In this document: in pieces, positions 1-9,206 of the stretch | Numbering within the stretch: position 1 is the first letter of the stretch | Layout of the letters: every line of letters begins with the position of its first letter | Assembly (NCBI RefSeq): GCF_019977295.1 | Contig: NZ_AP024651.1 | Span: 2,728,001 to 2,792,000, forward strand | DNA: 64,000 bases | Direction: 5' to 3' | DNA from: Arthrobacter sp. StoSoilB20 | GTDB taxonomy: Bacteria > Actinomycetota > Actinomycetes > Actinomycetales > Micrococcaceae | Position numbers and translations under genes: made by a program | Notes under the pieces: model-generated | Database searches by the model: none | Told to the model about the DNA's origin: nothing | Seen by the model: only the letters and a program-made list of their open reading frames with translations

Positions 1-555
1 GTGGAGTACCCCTCGCAGGTCAATGAAATGTGGATCATGTGGCCTGACATCCTGGCCAACTATGCCCGCCATTTCTCCACCGGGGAATCCCTCCCCCAGG
101 CCACAGTGGACAAGCTCAATGACTCACTCCTCTGGGGCGAAGGCTTTGCCACCACCGAGTACCTTGGGGCGGCCCTGCTGGACCTGGCCTGGCACGTACT
201 GGCAGAAGCTGAGGTCCCGGACGATGTCATAGCGTTCGAAGCCAAGGCCCTGTCCGACGCCGGCATCGCGCACCCGCTCATTCCGCCCCGGTACCGGACG
301 GGCTACTTCCAGCACATCTTCGCCGGCGCAGGCTACGCGGCAGGCTATTACTCCTACATCTGGAGCGAGGTATTGGATGCCGATACCGTGGAATGGTTCA
401 AGGAAAATGGCGGCCTGACCCGGGCCAACGGAGATCACTTCCGCTCGGAGCTGCTCTCCCGGGGAAACAGCCGTGACCCGTTGGAGTCCTTCCGGGCCTT
501 CCGAGGCAGGGATGCCAAGCTGGAACCCCTCCTCAAACGCCGGGGACTGGATTAA
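1..555 (+). CDS. M3 family metallopeptidase (peptidyl-dipeptidase Dcp / oligopeptidase type), C-terminal part
   Basis: Only the last 184 residues lie in the window; the gene begins upstream and the in-frame GTG at base 1 is simply the window edge. The visible part starts with EYPSQVNEMW and carries the helical C-terminal lobe of M3 zinc peptidases, including the conserved YSYIWSEVLDADT stretch and the terminal GNSRDPLESFRAFRGR motif that precedes the family's usual end. The HEXXH zinc site would be upstream and cannot be checked. Members are cytoplasmic enzymes degrading short peptides. It converges on pdxS, with about 155 bases between them. Confidence 0.85.
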   Translation: MEYPSQVNEMWIMWPDILANYARHFSTGESLPQATVDKLNDSLLWGEGFATTEYLGAALLDLAWHVLAEAEVPDDVIAFEAKALSDAGIAHPLIPPRYRTGYFQHIFAGAGYAAGYYSYIWSEVLDADTVEWFKENGGLTRANGDHFRSELLSRGNSRDPLESFRAFRGRDAKLEPLLKRRGLD

Positions 556-583
556 ACAGAACCCGAGCTTTAAAGCCGAAAGA

Positions 584-685
584 CGGGTACCGATCCGGCA
601 GCGTGCGTAAAAGGGCCCCCGCCCTGGCCACCATCAGAATCGCGGCAGCGGCAGCGGGGAATAGCACGCAGAGGATCGGTACCCG
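584..685. repeat. 13-bp perfect inverted repeat, 76 bp apart, between convergent genes
   Basis: CGGGTACCGATCC at 584-596 is repeated as its exact reverse complement at 673-685. Inside it a second pair, GCGTGC (601-606) and GCACGC (664-669), can extend the pairing, so the region can form a long interrupted hairpin. A shorter palindrome CCCGCCTTGGCGGG (682-695) overlaps the right arm. It may act as a bidirectional terminator, or be the footprint of a lost element; no coding signal is visible. Confidence 0.5.
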
Positions 686-710
686 CCTTGGCGGGAACCC
701 TAAGTGAGAC

Positions 711-1637
711 CTACCAGCCGCGCTCTGCGAGGCGGTGGGGTTGCGGGATGTCGTCGACGTTGATGCCCACCATGGCTTCGCCGAGGCCGCGGGAGACCTT
801 GGCGATGACATCGGGATCGTCATGGAACGTGGTTGCCTTGACGACGGCGGCGGCGCGCTCTGCGGGGTTGCCGGACTTGAAGATGCCCGAACCGACGAAC
901 ACACCGTCGGCGCCGAGCTGCATCATCATCGCAGCGTCAGCCGGGGTAGCGATGCCGCCGGCGGTGAACAGCACGACGGGGAGCTTGCCGGTGGCGGCAA
1001 CTTCCTTGACCAGCTCGTACGGGGCCTGCAGTTCCTTGGCCGCAACGTACAGCTCGTCCTCGGGAAGGGCTGCGAGCTTGGCGATTTCCGAGCGGATCTT
1101 GCGCATGTGCCCGGTGGCGTTGGAAACATCACCGGTGCCGGCCTCGCCCTTGGAACGGATCATCGCCGCGCCCTCGTTGATGCGGCGCAGCGCCTCACCA
1201 AGGTTGGTGGCACCACAAACGAACGGGACGGTGAAGTTCCACTTGTCGATGTGGTTGATGTAGTCGGCCGGGGTCAGGACCTCGGACTCGTCGATGTAGT
1301 CAACACCGAGGGACTGCAGGACCTGGGCTTCAACGAAGTGGCCAATGCGGGCCTTCGCCATGACCGGGATGGACACCGCGGCGATGATCGCATCGATCAT
1401 GTCCGGGTCCGACATGCGGGACACGCCGCCCTGGGCGCGGATATCGGCAGGCACTCGCTCGAGCGCCATGACAGCCACGGCACCGGCATCCTCGGCGATG
1501 CGGGCCTGCTCGACGTTAACGACGTCCATGATGACGCCGCCCTTGAGCATCTCCGCCATGCCCCGCTTGACGCGGCTGCTGCCCGTGACGCTGTTCGCGG
1601 ACGAACCGGCTTCGTTGCTTACATCTGGTGTAGACAC
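711..1637 (-). CDS. pdxS: Pyridoxal 5'-phosphate synthase lyase subunit PdxS
   Basis: The 308-residue (beta/alpha)8-barrel subunit of the DXP-independent PLP synthase combines ribose-5-phosphate, glyceraldehyde-3-phosphate and ammonia into PLP. Family hallmarks are the [19 protein letters not shown] start, the catalytic-lysine segment [10 protein letters not shown], the second lysine region [13 protein letters not shown], and the phosphate-binding [23 protein letters not shown]. The GTG at 1637 was chosen because AGGGG lies just upstream; the frame extends to 1712 without a ribosome site. The glutaminase partner pdxT, normally next door, is absent downstream, where a convergent peptidase gene sits instead. 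Confidence 0.95.
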   Translation of the reverse strand: MSTPDVSNEAGSSANSVTGSSRVKRGMAEMLKGGVIMDVVNVEQARIAEDAGAVAVMALERVPADIRAQGGVSRMSDPDMIDAIIAAVSIPVMAKARIGHFVEAQVLQSLGVDYIDESEVLTPADYINHIDKWNFTVPFVCGATNLGEALRRINEGAAMIRSKGEAGTGDVSNATGHMRKIRSEIAKLAALPEDELYVAAKELQAPYELVKEVAATGKLPVVLFTAGGIATPADAAMMMQLGADGVFVGSGIFKSGNPAERAAAVVKATTFHDDPDVIAKVSRGLGEAMVGINVDDIPQPHRLAERGW

Positions 1638-1884
1638 AAAAACCCCTATGGGTAGATAAACGACCTTCTTGCCGGAGGCGCGCGCAGCCACACGACCGCA
1701 ATCAGCGCACACCGGGTTTCAGGTCAGGGTGACCAAGTACTAGTAATAGTAGTCGCACGTTCCGTGGTGGCAGTACATTCATTACCTGCCCGGAGGGCAA
1801 CAAACGGGGCTGTGGTAGGACAGGTGCACAACAGCCAAGGGACGGGTTTGGCCGTTTGCCAGTTCCCTGTCCGCTGGCCTGCGG
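1638..1884. other. Intergenic region pgsA-pdxS, presumed pdxS promoter
   Basis: About 247 bases without a convincing ORF separate the end of pgsA from the start of pdxS. An AT-rich island around 1738-1752 contains the palindrome TACTAGTA and alternating CTA/GTA steps and may hold the pdxS promoter or a regulator site. In Mycobacterium tuberculosis an acyltransferase (PatA), pimA and further genes lie between pgsA and pdxS; no remnant of those is visible here. Confidence 0.35.
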
Positions 1885-2520
1885 TTAGCCCTGGCCGGCG
1901 GGGGTCCCGCCGGTCTCGGCCATCGCCTGGCGGTGCACGGTGGACATCCTCTGGATGATGGTCACCACGCTTGCCAGTGCCAGCAGGATCAAGGTGCCGA
2001 ACAGCACCACTGGAGGGAGCCCAAGCCCGGTCAGGCCGGTGATGAGCAGAACGGACGCCAACCGTTCGGCCCGCTCTGCGATCCCCACGCTGGCCTGGTA
2101 GCCCAAGGACTCGGCTTTGGCCCTGGCATAGGAGACCACCATGCCAAGAACGAGGCAGACGACGGCGGCTGTTCCGATCGCCGGATCCTCACCCCGGGTG
2201 AAGAACCAGATGGTGATACCGGCGAAGATTGCACCGTCAGCCAAACGGTCGAGGGTGGAATCCAGGAAGTTGCCCCAACCGCCACTTCTGCCTTGAAGCC
2301 GTGCCATGATTCCATCAACGACGTCGGAGAAAGCGAAGAAGGCCACCACTACGGAGCCCCACCACAGGTGGCCGAGGGGATACAGCACCAAGCCACCCAG
2401 GATGACGCCGGCGGTACCGGCCATGGTCACCGCATCCGGGGACACGCCGATCTTGAGGAGCCAACGCGCAAGTGGTGTGAAAAGTGATGTGAAGAAGCCG
2501 CGCGCATGCCTATTGAGCAT
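1885..2520 (-). CDS. pgsA: CDP-alcohol phosphatidyltransferase, phosphatidylinositol-phosphate synthase type
   Basis: A 211-residue integral membrane protein with the CDP-alcohol phosphotransferase signature D-G-x2-A-R-x(n)-G-x3-D-x3-D, read as DGIMARLQGRSGGWGNFLD followed by STLDRLADG. In Actinobacteria the protein at this locus (HIT-pgsA) condenses CDP-diacylglycerol with inositol-1-phosphate, the first step towards phosphatidylinositol. About five or six hydrophobic helices are visible. The ATG at 2520 was chosen because it begins MLNRHARGFF, the usual N-terminus; it overlaps the HIT gene end by 11 bases, so the two are translationally coupled. Specificity (inositol versus glycerol phosphate) is inferred from context. 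Confidence 0.85.
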   Translation of the reverse strand: MLNRHARGFFTSLFTPLARWLLKIGVSPDAVTMAGTAGVILGGLVLYPLGHLWWGSVVVAFFAFSDVVDGIMARLQGRSGGWGNFLDSTLDRLADGAIFAGITIWFFTRGEDPAIGTAAVVCLVLGMVVSYARAKAESLGYQASVGIAERAERLASVLLITGLTGLGLPPVVLFGTLILLALASVVTIIQRMSTVHRQAMAETGGTPAGQG

Positions 2521-3103
2521 TCGACTCCCCCGGCCAGGCTTCGGCCACGAGCTTGCGGACTTCGTCCAGCGTCTGCGTGATGGCCTTGGTCTGGGCGATG
2601 ATGGGGAAGAAGTTTCCGTCCCCACCCCAGCGCGGAACCACGTGCTGGTGGAGATGCGCTGCGATTCCCGCGCCACCGGTGACGCCTTGGTTCATCCCAA
2701 GGTTGAAGCCGCTGGGGTTTGACACTTTCCGCAGTACCCGCATGGCGGTTTGGGTGAGGTCGGCGAACTCTGCCGTCTCCTCCACCGTGATGTCCGTGTA
2801 GTCAGGGACATGGCGGTAGGGGCATATCAGCAAGTGCCCCGGGTTGTACGGGAAAAGGTTCAGGACCACATAGCAGGTCCTTCCCCGGTGCACGATCAGC
2901 GATTCCTCGTCCGAGCGTGTGGGTCCTACACAGAACGGGCAGTCGTCCTTGTTCTTGAACTGATCCTGCCCGCCCTTGATGTAGGCCATGCGGTGCGGAG
3001 TCCACAGGCGCTGAAACGCGTCCGGCACGCCCGCAAGTCCGAAGTCATCGGTTACCTCGGCGTCGCCCGGAATCCCGGTTGTCGCGTCTGTGTTCTCCTG
3101 CAC
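2510..3103 (-). CDS. HIT domain protein (histidine-triad hydrolase/AP4A phosphorylase-like)
   Basis: A 197-residue protein with the histidine triad AHLHQHVVPRW near residue 160 and a zinc-type CPFC pair near residue 55, as in the actinobacterial HIT protein between thrS and pgsA (Rv2613c relatives act on diadenosine tetraphosphate). The N-terminal 40 residues are acidic and variable. The GTG at 3103 is preferred because it falls just after thrS; the frame extends into thrS up to 3247. The middle gene of thrS-HIT-pgsA. Confidence 0.85.
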   Translation of the reverse strand: MQENTDATTGIPGDAEVTDDFGLAGVPDAFQRLWTPHRMAYIKGGQDQFKNKDDCPFCVGPTRSDEESLIVHRGRTCYVVLNLFPYNPGHLLICPYRHVPDYTDITVEETAEFADLTQTAMRVLRKVSNPSGFNLGMNQGVTGGAGIAAHLHQHVVPRWGGDGNFFPIIAQTKAITQTLDEVRKLVAEAWPGESNAQ

Positions 3104-3122
3104 CGTCTCTTTGTCCGTTCCG

Positions 3123-5132
3123 TCAGCTCTCGCGGTTCTTGACGGCGTCCACAATCCTGCGGACCGCTTCCGCCACGGGCACGCCGTTGTCCTGGCTGCC
3201 GTCGCGGAAGCGGAACGAAACAGCACCGGCTTCTGCATCCTCGCCACCGGCGATTAGGACGAAGGGAATCTTGTCCTTGCTGGCCGTGCGGATCTTCTTG
3301 GGGAAGCGGTCAGAGGAGATATCCACTTCGGCGCGTATGCCTGCTGCCTTAAGCTGCCCAACGACGTCGAACATGTAGTCGTTGAACGTCTCGGCCACCG
3401 GGATACCCACGACCTGGACGGGGGCGAGCCATGCCGGGAACGCACCTGCGTAGTGCTCCGTGAGGACGCCCATGAAGCGTTCCACGGATCCGAAGAGTGC
3501 CCGGTGGATCATGACCGGGCGTTGCCGGGTCCCGTCCGCAGCCTGGTACTCAAGCTCAAAGCGCTCCGGCAGATTGAAGTCCAGCTGGATGGTGGACATC
3601 TGCCAGGTCCTGCCGAGGGCGTCCTTGGCCTGCACCGAGATCTTGGGGCCGTAGAAGGCAGCTCCACCCGGATCCGGCACCAGTTCCAGGCCGGAGGCAG
3701 CGGCAACCTCGGACAACGTGCGGGTAGCTTCCTCCCAGGCAGCGTCGTCACCAACGAACTTTTCTTCGTTCTTGGTGGAGAGCTCCAAGTAGAAGTCGTC
3801 CAGGCCGTAGTCCTTGAGGAGGCCCAGCACAAAGTTCAACGTGGTGGTGAGCTCGTCCTTCATCTGCTCGCGGGTGCAGTAGATGTGGGCGTCATCCTGT
3901 GTCATGCCACGGACGCGGGTCAGGCCGTGGACAACGCCGGACTTTTCGTAGCGGTACACCGATCCGAATTCGAACAGGCGCAGCGGAAGCTCGCGGTAGG
4001 ATCGGCCGCGTGAGCGGAAGATCAGGTTGTGCATGGGGCAGTTCATCGGCTTCAGGTAGTAGTCCTGGGCCGGCTTGCGCACGCTGCCGTCTTCGTTGAA
4101 TTCGGCGTCCACCTGCATCGCGGGGAACATGCCGTCCTTGTACCAGTCAAGGTGTCCGGAAACCTCGTAGAGGTGGCCCTTGGTGATGTGCGGGGTGTAG
4201 ACGAACTCGTAGCCGGCATCCACATGGCGCTGGCGGGAATAGTCCTCCATGGCCTTGCGGATGATGCCGCCCTTGGGGTGGAAGACCGGAAGGCCCGAGC
4301 CAAGCTCGTCAGGGAAGGAGAACAGGTCAAGCTCCACGCCAAGCTTGCGGTGGTCGCGGCGCTCAGCTTCGGCAATCCGCTCCTGGTAGGCCTTGAGTGC
4401 TTCCTTGGTTGGCCAGGCGGTTCCGTAGATGCGCTGGAGCTGCTGGTTGTTCTGGTTGCCCAACCAGTAGGCAGCGGAGGAACGCGTCAATGCGAAGGCG
4501 TTGGAGATGATCTTGGTGTTCTGCAGGTGGGGACCACGGCAAAGGTCGCACCAGATGCTTTCGCCACTCTTGCGATCCACATTGTCGTAGATAGTGATGT
4601 CGCCGGCGCCGACCTCAACATTGACGCCTTCCGCGGCGTCGGTTGAGTCGTTCTTCTTGCCCAATAGCTCCAGTTTGTAGGGCTCGTTGGACATTGCTTC
4701 GCGGGCTTCTTCTTCAGTAACCACACGGCGGACGAACTTCTGGTTCTGGTTGATGATCTTCTGCATCATCTTTTCCAGGGTGCGCAGGTCCTCAGGGGTG
4801 AACGGCTCAGCGACGTCGAAGTCGAAGTAGAAGCCGTCAGTGATGTAGGGGCCGATGCCAAGCTTGGCGTCGGGGCGCAACTGCTGCACAGCCTGCGCCA
4901 TGACGTGGGCTGTGGAGTGGCGGAGGACGTTGAGTCCATCAGGGGAATCGATGGTGACGCCTTCGACGTCCGCGCCCTCGGTGAGGACCTGGTCAAGGTC
5001 CTTCAACACTCCGTTGACACGGGCTACAACGACGTCGCGGCGCTCGAAGAAGAGTTCCGCGCCGGTAGTCCCTTCCGTCACCTTGGTCTCTTCGCCATCG
5101 ACGATGAGGGTGATCTGTTGGGCATCTGACAC
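3123..5132 (-). CDS. thrS: Threonyl-tRNA synthetase
   Basis: At 669 residues this matches class II ThrRS. In order: TGS domain (residues 1-65), the editing/SAD domain with [14 protein letters not shown] near 90 and CDLCRGPH near 215, the catalytic core with motif 2 [23 protein letters not shown], zinc ligand region MNCPMHN, motif 3 [13 protein letters not shown], and the anticodon-binding domain ending near MSDAQ's opposite terminus. It charges tRNA-Thr in the cytoplasm. The ATG at 5132 has AGGAGA just upstream. It heads the thrS-HIT-pgsA operon. No T-box was found in its roughly 140-base leader. Confidence 0.97.
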   Translation of the reverse strand: MSDAQQITLIVDGEETKVTEGTTGAELFFERRDVVVARVNGVLKDLDQVLTEGADVEGVTIDSPDGLNVLRHSTAHVMAQAVQQLRPDAKLGIGPYITDGFYFDFDVAEPFTPEDLRTLEKMMQKIINQNQKFVRRVVTEEEAREAMSNEPYKLELLGKKNDSTDAAEGVNVEVGAGDITIYDNVDRKSGESIWCDLCRGPHLQNTKIISNAFALTRSSAAYWLGNQNNQQLQRIYGTAWPTKEALKAYQERIAEAERRDHRKLGVELDLFSFPDELGSGLPVFHPKGGIIRKAMEDYSRQRHVDAGYEFVYTPHITKGHLYEVSGHLDWYKDGMFPAMQVDAEFNEDGSVRKPAQDYYLKPMNCPMHNLIFRSRGRSYRELPLRLFEFGSVYRYEKSGVVHGLTRVRGMTQDDAHIYCTREQMKDELTTTLNFVLGLLKDYGLDDFYLELSTKNEEKFVGDDAAWEEATRTLSEVAAASGLELVPDPGGAAFYGPKISVQAKDALGRTWQMSTIQLDFNLPERFELEYQAADGTRQRPVMIHRALFGSVERFMGVLTEHYAGAFPAWLAPVQVVGIPVAETFNDYMFDVVGQLKAAGIRAEVDISSDRFPKKIRTASKDKIPFVLIAGGEDAEAGAVSFRFRDGSQDNGVPVAEAVRRIVDAVKNRES

Positions 5133-5274
5133 GGGTGTCTCCTATTCATGGTTAAGGCTTCATAGCTTGTGGCGTACGGGGACCACAGCCAGCCACCGTC
5201 AATCGTATCTGCTTCAGCGGGGGCGGCCAAAGCAGCGCGCCGACGCCCAAGCAGCCGCCCGTTCAGCTGCCCGT

Positions 5275-8200
5275 TCAGCTGCCCAGGCCAGTGATGGCGA
5301 GGTTCCTGGAGATGCCATGCAATGCTCCCCTGTGGGTGTATTCATCCGGCAGGGCACCTCCGGATGAAACGGGTTCGGCATAGGGCAACGTTTCGGGCCG
5401 GCTCAAATCCCAGGCTTTGGTGGCGCTGATGCTGATGCCTTTGGGACCTGTCCGCCTGGTGGTTCCGCGGATCAGCAGCAAACGGGTACCAAACAGCAGG
5501 GGTCCGGATTCTTCCTGCGCTTCATGGAAAAAGACGGAATCCACGCAACCAGTACCGTCATCGATGCTGATGAAGACCACACGCCTGCCACCACGCATGG
5601 GCGGGGTCTGGGTGGCGACCCTCACTCCCGCCACCAGCACTTCGGTCCCGTTTCGAAGACCAAGGAGCTTATCTGCAGTGGTGACTCCCAGCTTGTCCAG
5701 CAATGGACGGTGACTGTCCATGAGGTGTTCGCTGACATCGACGGCCATCAGGTCAAGCTCTGCCCTGACGTTGTCCACCATGGAAGGCTCGGGAAGTTCC
5801 GGAGCCAGGTTCCGGAGCTCAACATCACCAAAGGCAAATGACAATTGCCCTTCAATGACGTCGGCAGCCTTTTTGGACGGGCTGCTTTGGAGGGCCTGGA
5901 GGTGTTGCACAAGGTCAGCCCTGTTGGCTTTACCCCCGGAGTCATGATGAAGGGCATCAAAAGCCCCAAGCTGGGCAAGCCTCTTGATGTTGGGCTTGCT
6001 TACCCTGGCGCGCGCCCGGAGGTCAGCCAGGGAATCAAAGGGCTGGCCTGCCACGATTCTTTTGAGCTCAGCTCCCGACAGGCCGTAGATTCCCGTAAGG
6101 CTCAACCGGATCCCGAGTTTGCCGTGATGGGGACCGTCCTGGATTTTTTCCACCCGGTATTCGGCCTGGCTGCGGTTGATGTCCAAGGGCAGGATGGGGA
6201 TGCCCAACCTGCGTGCTTCTGCCACCAGGAGGCGCTTTGGGTACATTCCAGGATCGTGTTCCCATAGTCCGGCCAGAAAGGCTTCCGGATGGTGGGCTTT
6301 CAGCCAAGCAGATTGATAGGTGGGCACAGCAAAGGCTGCTCCATGGGCTTTGCAGAACCCAAAGCTGCCGAAGGCCTTCAAGGTTCCCCACACTGCATCC
6401 ACCACCTCGGGTGAATACTTCTTGATGGCCTTGCGTCGGAAGTAGCTCTCCACTCCCGGCTCAAGGACTTCGTCGCCCAATGCCCGCCGGAACTCATCAG
6501 CCCTGTCCAGCCCGCACCCGGTCATGACATGGAAGGTCTTGAGGATCTGTTCATGGAAGACGGTCACTCCATGCGTTTCCTGCAACGCCGGCTTGAGGTC
6601 CGGGTGGGGATATTTTTCCGGAGCAAACCCGTGCCGGTGTTCCAGGAAGGGCCGCACCATGTCCGATTTCATGGGCCCGGGCCTGAAGAGCGAGATATCA
6701 ATGATGAGGTCATTGAATTCCCGGGGCGCCATCTTTCCAATGAGCTCCCGCTGACCAGGGGACTCGATCTGGAAGCAACCCAGTGTGTGGGTGCTCCGGA
6801 TCAGCTCGAAAGTGGGTTCGTCGTCGAAAGGAACTGCGTTGAGGTCGATCCTGCCGTCCTCGGCGATAAAGTCCGGACCTGTCCCTCCCGGTTCCACAGG
6901 ATGCCGCCCCGCAGCCACAACCTCAGCTTTGGAAGGATGAAGGCGAATGACTTCCCGGACAGCAAACGCCATGGCACTTTGCATGCGTACGCCCAGGACA
7001 TCGAGCTTAAGCATTCCCATGGGATCCATGTCGTGCTTGTCGAACTGACTCATGGGCAGTCCCAATCCGCTGGGCTGGACCGGAGTGCGGTCAAGGAGGG
7101 TCGCATCACCCAAAATCACTCCGCATGGATGCATGGAGATGTGCCGGGGAAGCCGGTCCAACCTTTCGGTAAGGTCCACCAGGAGATCGAGCTGCTGGTT
7201 TTCCTCCAGGCCCCTTTGTTCCACCCGGCCTGCAAAGGAGCGCAGTTCCGGCTTTTCAACCAATGCCTCACGGAACTTGCGGGCTGAGAACCTCCACAAT
7301 TGCTTGGCAATTTCGCCGACTTCACCATCGTCCATACCCAAGGCGAGGCCCGCGTCCCGAACAGCCCCCCTCGCCCTGTATCCGTTCTGCATGCTCATGA
7401 GGGTGACGCGTTCAGAGCCGAAGCGGTCAAAAATCTTTCGATAGACGTTGTGCCTTTCGGCGCTTTCGACGTCTATATCAATGTCCGGAAGGGTGGATCG
7501 GCGACCAGACAGGAATCGTTCAAAAATGAGGTCGTGGCGGATTGGATCCACCTGGCTGATATCGATCAGGTAGTTGACCAGGCTGGAGGCGCCGGACCCC
7601 CTGGCCGCTACCCTGACGCCCATGTCGAGGATCATCCTGGATACCTCTGCAACGGTGAGGAAGTAGGAAGCGAAACCCAGCCGCGCGATGATGCCCAGTT
7701 CATGTTCCAACCGCGAGCGCACCTGCTTTTCGGCTTCTCCTGTGATGCCGGGGAACCTCTTGGTGATTCCGGCGTGGCAACGCTGGGTGAGTTCCACCAT
7801 GGGATCGGTGTCGATGCCGATGATGGAGGCTTCCGGAACCACGGGTTTCTTCCAACCCATGTCCAAGATGGGGTTGATGCGGCATTTGTCGGCGAGCGCT
7901 TCGGTGTTGGCCAGCAGTTTATGGAGGTCAGCTTTTCCCTGTCCGGCTGCTGTCATGATTTCTTTGCCGAGTTGGAGCATGTGGCCAGCGGTTTTCAGCC
8001 ATCCTTGCCCTGTTGGTTGGAGCATGGGGGCTGCTGAGAGTTCGGGCAGGGATTTGAGGGTGCGTGCGGAATCCAGGACATCTGCCGTGGCGGCGCCGTC
8101 TTGGGCGCAATAGCGTACGGCGTTGGTGAGGACTGCGGGGATGTTGTATTCGAGGGCCAGCTTGAGCATCCGTACGGCATGGGCGGTGCTGAGTGGTTCT

Positions 8201-8775
8201 CCGGGGGCGCTGAGGTGGGTGACGACTTCAGCTACGACGGTTCCGGGAGGCATGGCGTCAATCCACTGTTTGAAGAGTGTTCTGGGCCTGAGGTATTTTC
8301 GGCCTCCCATGGCCTGTCCAACATCTGAGTCGGGTCCGATCAGGACTGTCAGCACGGGTTTGAGGGTTTGGGGGTCCAGTGTCCTTGATGCCAGTTCGCT
8401 GCGGGTGATGGCCGTGGGGATTGTTCCTCCGGCTTTGCCTGAGGTTCGGGCGTGGGCGTCGGAGATGAGCCTGCAGAGTGCGCGGTAGCCGGCGCCGTTG
8501 TTGTTGCCGTGGGCGAGGACGACGACGCGGCCCGCGACTTGGGTGCGGTGGTCGCCGTCGTCGTCGAAGACTGCCAGGTCCACCCCGACGATGGGATCGA
8601 TGCCGGCGTCCATGCATGCTTTGAGGTGTTTGATGGTGCCGTACAAGCCGTCACGGTCTGTACATGCCAGTGCGGTGGCTCCGTCTGCTGCGGCTGCTTG
8701 GGCGAGTTCCTCGGGCCAGGAGACGCCATAGTGTGCGCTGAAGGCCGTGGAGACGTGCAGGTGGGTAAAGCTCAA
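5275..8775 (-). CDS. dnaE2: Error-prone DNA polymerase III alpha subunit DnaE2
   Basis: A 1166-residue C-family DNA polymerase. The N-terminal PHP domain is degenerate: HLHVST replaces HLHVHT and TDRDG replaces TDHG. The catalytic aspartates are in PDIDIDVE (about residues 430-435) and in the KLDVLG segment near 600. Helix-hairpin-helix and OB-fold regions follow, the OB fold including VLVAGVRVATQTPPMRGG. DnaE2 carries out damage-induced mutagenic lesion bypass with ImuA'/ImuB in other Actinobacteria. The start is a TTG, the only one possible before an upstream in-frame stop, four bases after the DUF6504 stop, so translation is probably coupled. An SOS box precedes the pair. No imuA/imuB lies in this window. 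Confidence 0.9.
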   Translation of the reverse strand: MSFTHLHVSTAFSAHYGVSWPEELAQAAAADGATALACTDRDGLYGTIKHLKACMDAGIDPIVGVDLAVFDDDGDHRTQVAGRVVVLAHGNNNGAGYRALCRLISDAHARTSGKAGGTIPTAITRSELASRTLDPQTLKPVLTVLIGPDSDVGQAMGGRKYLRPRTLFKQWIDAMPPGTVVAEVVTHLSAPGEPLSTAHAVRMLKLALEYNIPAVLTNAVRYCAQDGAATADVLDSARTLKSLPELSAAPMLQPTGQGWLKTAGHMLQLGKEIMTAAGQGKADLHKLLANTEALADKCRINPILDMGWKKPVVPEASIIGIDTDPMVELTQRCHAGITKRFPGITGEAEKQVRSRLEHELGIIARLGFASYFLTVAEVSRMILDMGVRVAARGSGASSLVNYLIDISQVDPIRHDLIFERFLSGRRSTLPDIDIDVESAERHNVYRKIFDRFGSERVTLMSMQNGYRARGAVRDAGLALGMDDGEVGEIAKQLWRFSARKFREALVEKPELRSFAGRVEQRGLEENQQLDLLVDLTERLDRLPRHISMHPCGVILGDATLLDRTPVQPSGLGLPMSQFDKHDMDPMGMLKLDVLGVRMQSAMAFAVREVIRLHPSKAEVVAAGRHPVEPGGTGPDFIAEDGRIDLNAVPFDDEPTFELIRSTHTLGCFQIESPGQRELIGKMAPREFNDLIIDISLFRPGPMKSDMVRPFLEHRHGFAPEKYPHPDLKPALQETHGVTVFHEQILKTFHVMTGCGLDRADEFRRALGDEVLEPGVESYFRRKAIKKYSPEVVDAVWGTLKAFGSFGFCKAHGAAFAVPTYQSAWLKAHHPEAFLAGLWEHDPGMYPKRLLVAEARRLGIPILPLDINRSQAEYRVEKIQDGPHHGKLGIRLSLTGIYGLSGAELKRIVAGQPFDSLADLRARARVSKPNIKRLAQLGAFDALHHDSGGKANRADLVQHLQALQSSPSKKAADVIEGQLSFAFGDVELRNLAPELPEPSMVDNVRAELDLMAVDVSEHLMDSHRPLLDKLGVTTADKLLGLRNGTEVLVAGVRVATQTPPMRGGRRVVFISIDDGTGCVDSVFFHEAQEESGPLLFGTRLLLIRGTTRRTGPKGISISATKAWDLSRPETLPYAEPVSSGGALPDEYTHRGALHGISRNLAITGLGS

Positions 8776-8779
8776 GGGT

Positions 8780-9124
8780 TCACGCTGCTTCGTCGGGCTC
8801 TACTGCACGTGCGGGCGCAGCAGCGTGGATGCGAAGGAGCCGCCATCGCCCGCTGTTGACGTGGCGTACGAGGTCAAGGGTGATGGGTTCTGCAGCTGTG
8901 GCGTCTGTGTGGAGGGGTTGGAGCTGGACGCGCCATATTTCGTGGTCCACCAGGCCTGCTCCGGTTCCCAAGGGGGCGCGGCTTTCTTCAAGCCACCATT
9001 GGCGTCGTTCGTACCAGCGCTCCGGGGGGTTGCACACTGAGTAGTGCGTTCCTTTCCATTGGACGGTGTTTGGCTGGCCCGTTTCCGTGCAGCCGACTTC
9101 CACGGACTCGCTGAACAGCCCCAT
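8780..9124 (-). CDS. DUF6504 family protein, co-operonic with dnaE2
   Basis: A 114-residue soluble protein rich in Trp/Arg motifs (PERWYERRQWWLEES, DHEIWRVQLQP, GRWRLLRIHAA). This small family is typically found next to imuB/dnaE2 mutasome genes in Actinobacteria; its biochemical role is not known. The ATG at 9124 is preceded by GTGAGGAT. The gene ends four bases before the dnaE2 TTG and begins 32 bases after an SOS box, so it is the first gene of a damage-inducible two-gene operon. The family name is recalled from locus context, not searched. Confidence 0.7.
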   Translation of the reverse strand: MGLFSESVEVGCTETGQPNTVQWKGTHYSVCNPPERWYERRQWWLEESRAPLGTGAGLVDHEIWRVQLQPLHTDATAAEPITLDLVRHVNSGRWRLLRIHAAAPARAVEPDEAA

Positions 9125-9156
9125 ATCCTCACCCCGTTTGCACTGGTTTCCTTAAT

Positions 9157-9172
9157 TCGAAAGTATGTTCGA
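9157..9172 (-). promoter_or_regulatory. LexA/SOS box upstream of DUF6504-dnaE2
   Basis: TCGAAAGTATGTTCGA matches the actinobacterial/Gram-positive LexA operator TCGAAC-N4-GTTCGA at 11 of 12 defined positions, with correct 16-bp spacing. It sits 32 bases upstream of the DUF6504 ATG, where it would overlap the promoter. Confidence 0.85.
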
Positions 9173-9206
9173 ATAAATCCAGTTTACGCCGGGCCGGATG
9201 CAAAAC

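Noticed and set aside
735..1655. A 306-residue frame antisense to pdxS
   Set aside because: Opposite strand has full PdxS conservation; the antisense product has no domain-like pattern.
5133..5274. T-box upstream of thrS
   Set aside because: No GGTACCGCG-like T-box sequence was found in the leader.
5261..5284. 12-bp tandem duplication at the end of dnaE2
   Set aside because: CCGTTCAGCTGC-type units occur twice at the stop codon, but the effect is only on the 3' end and no function is suggested.
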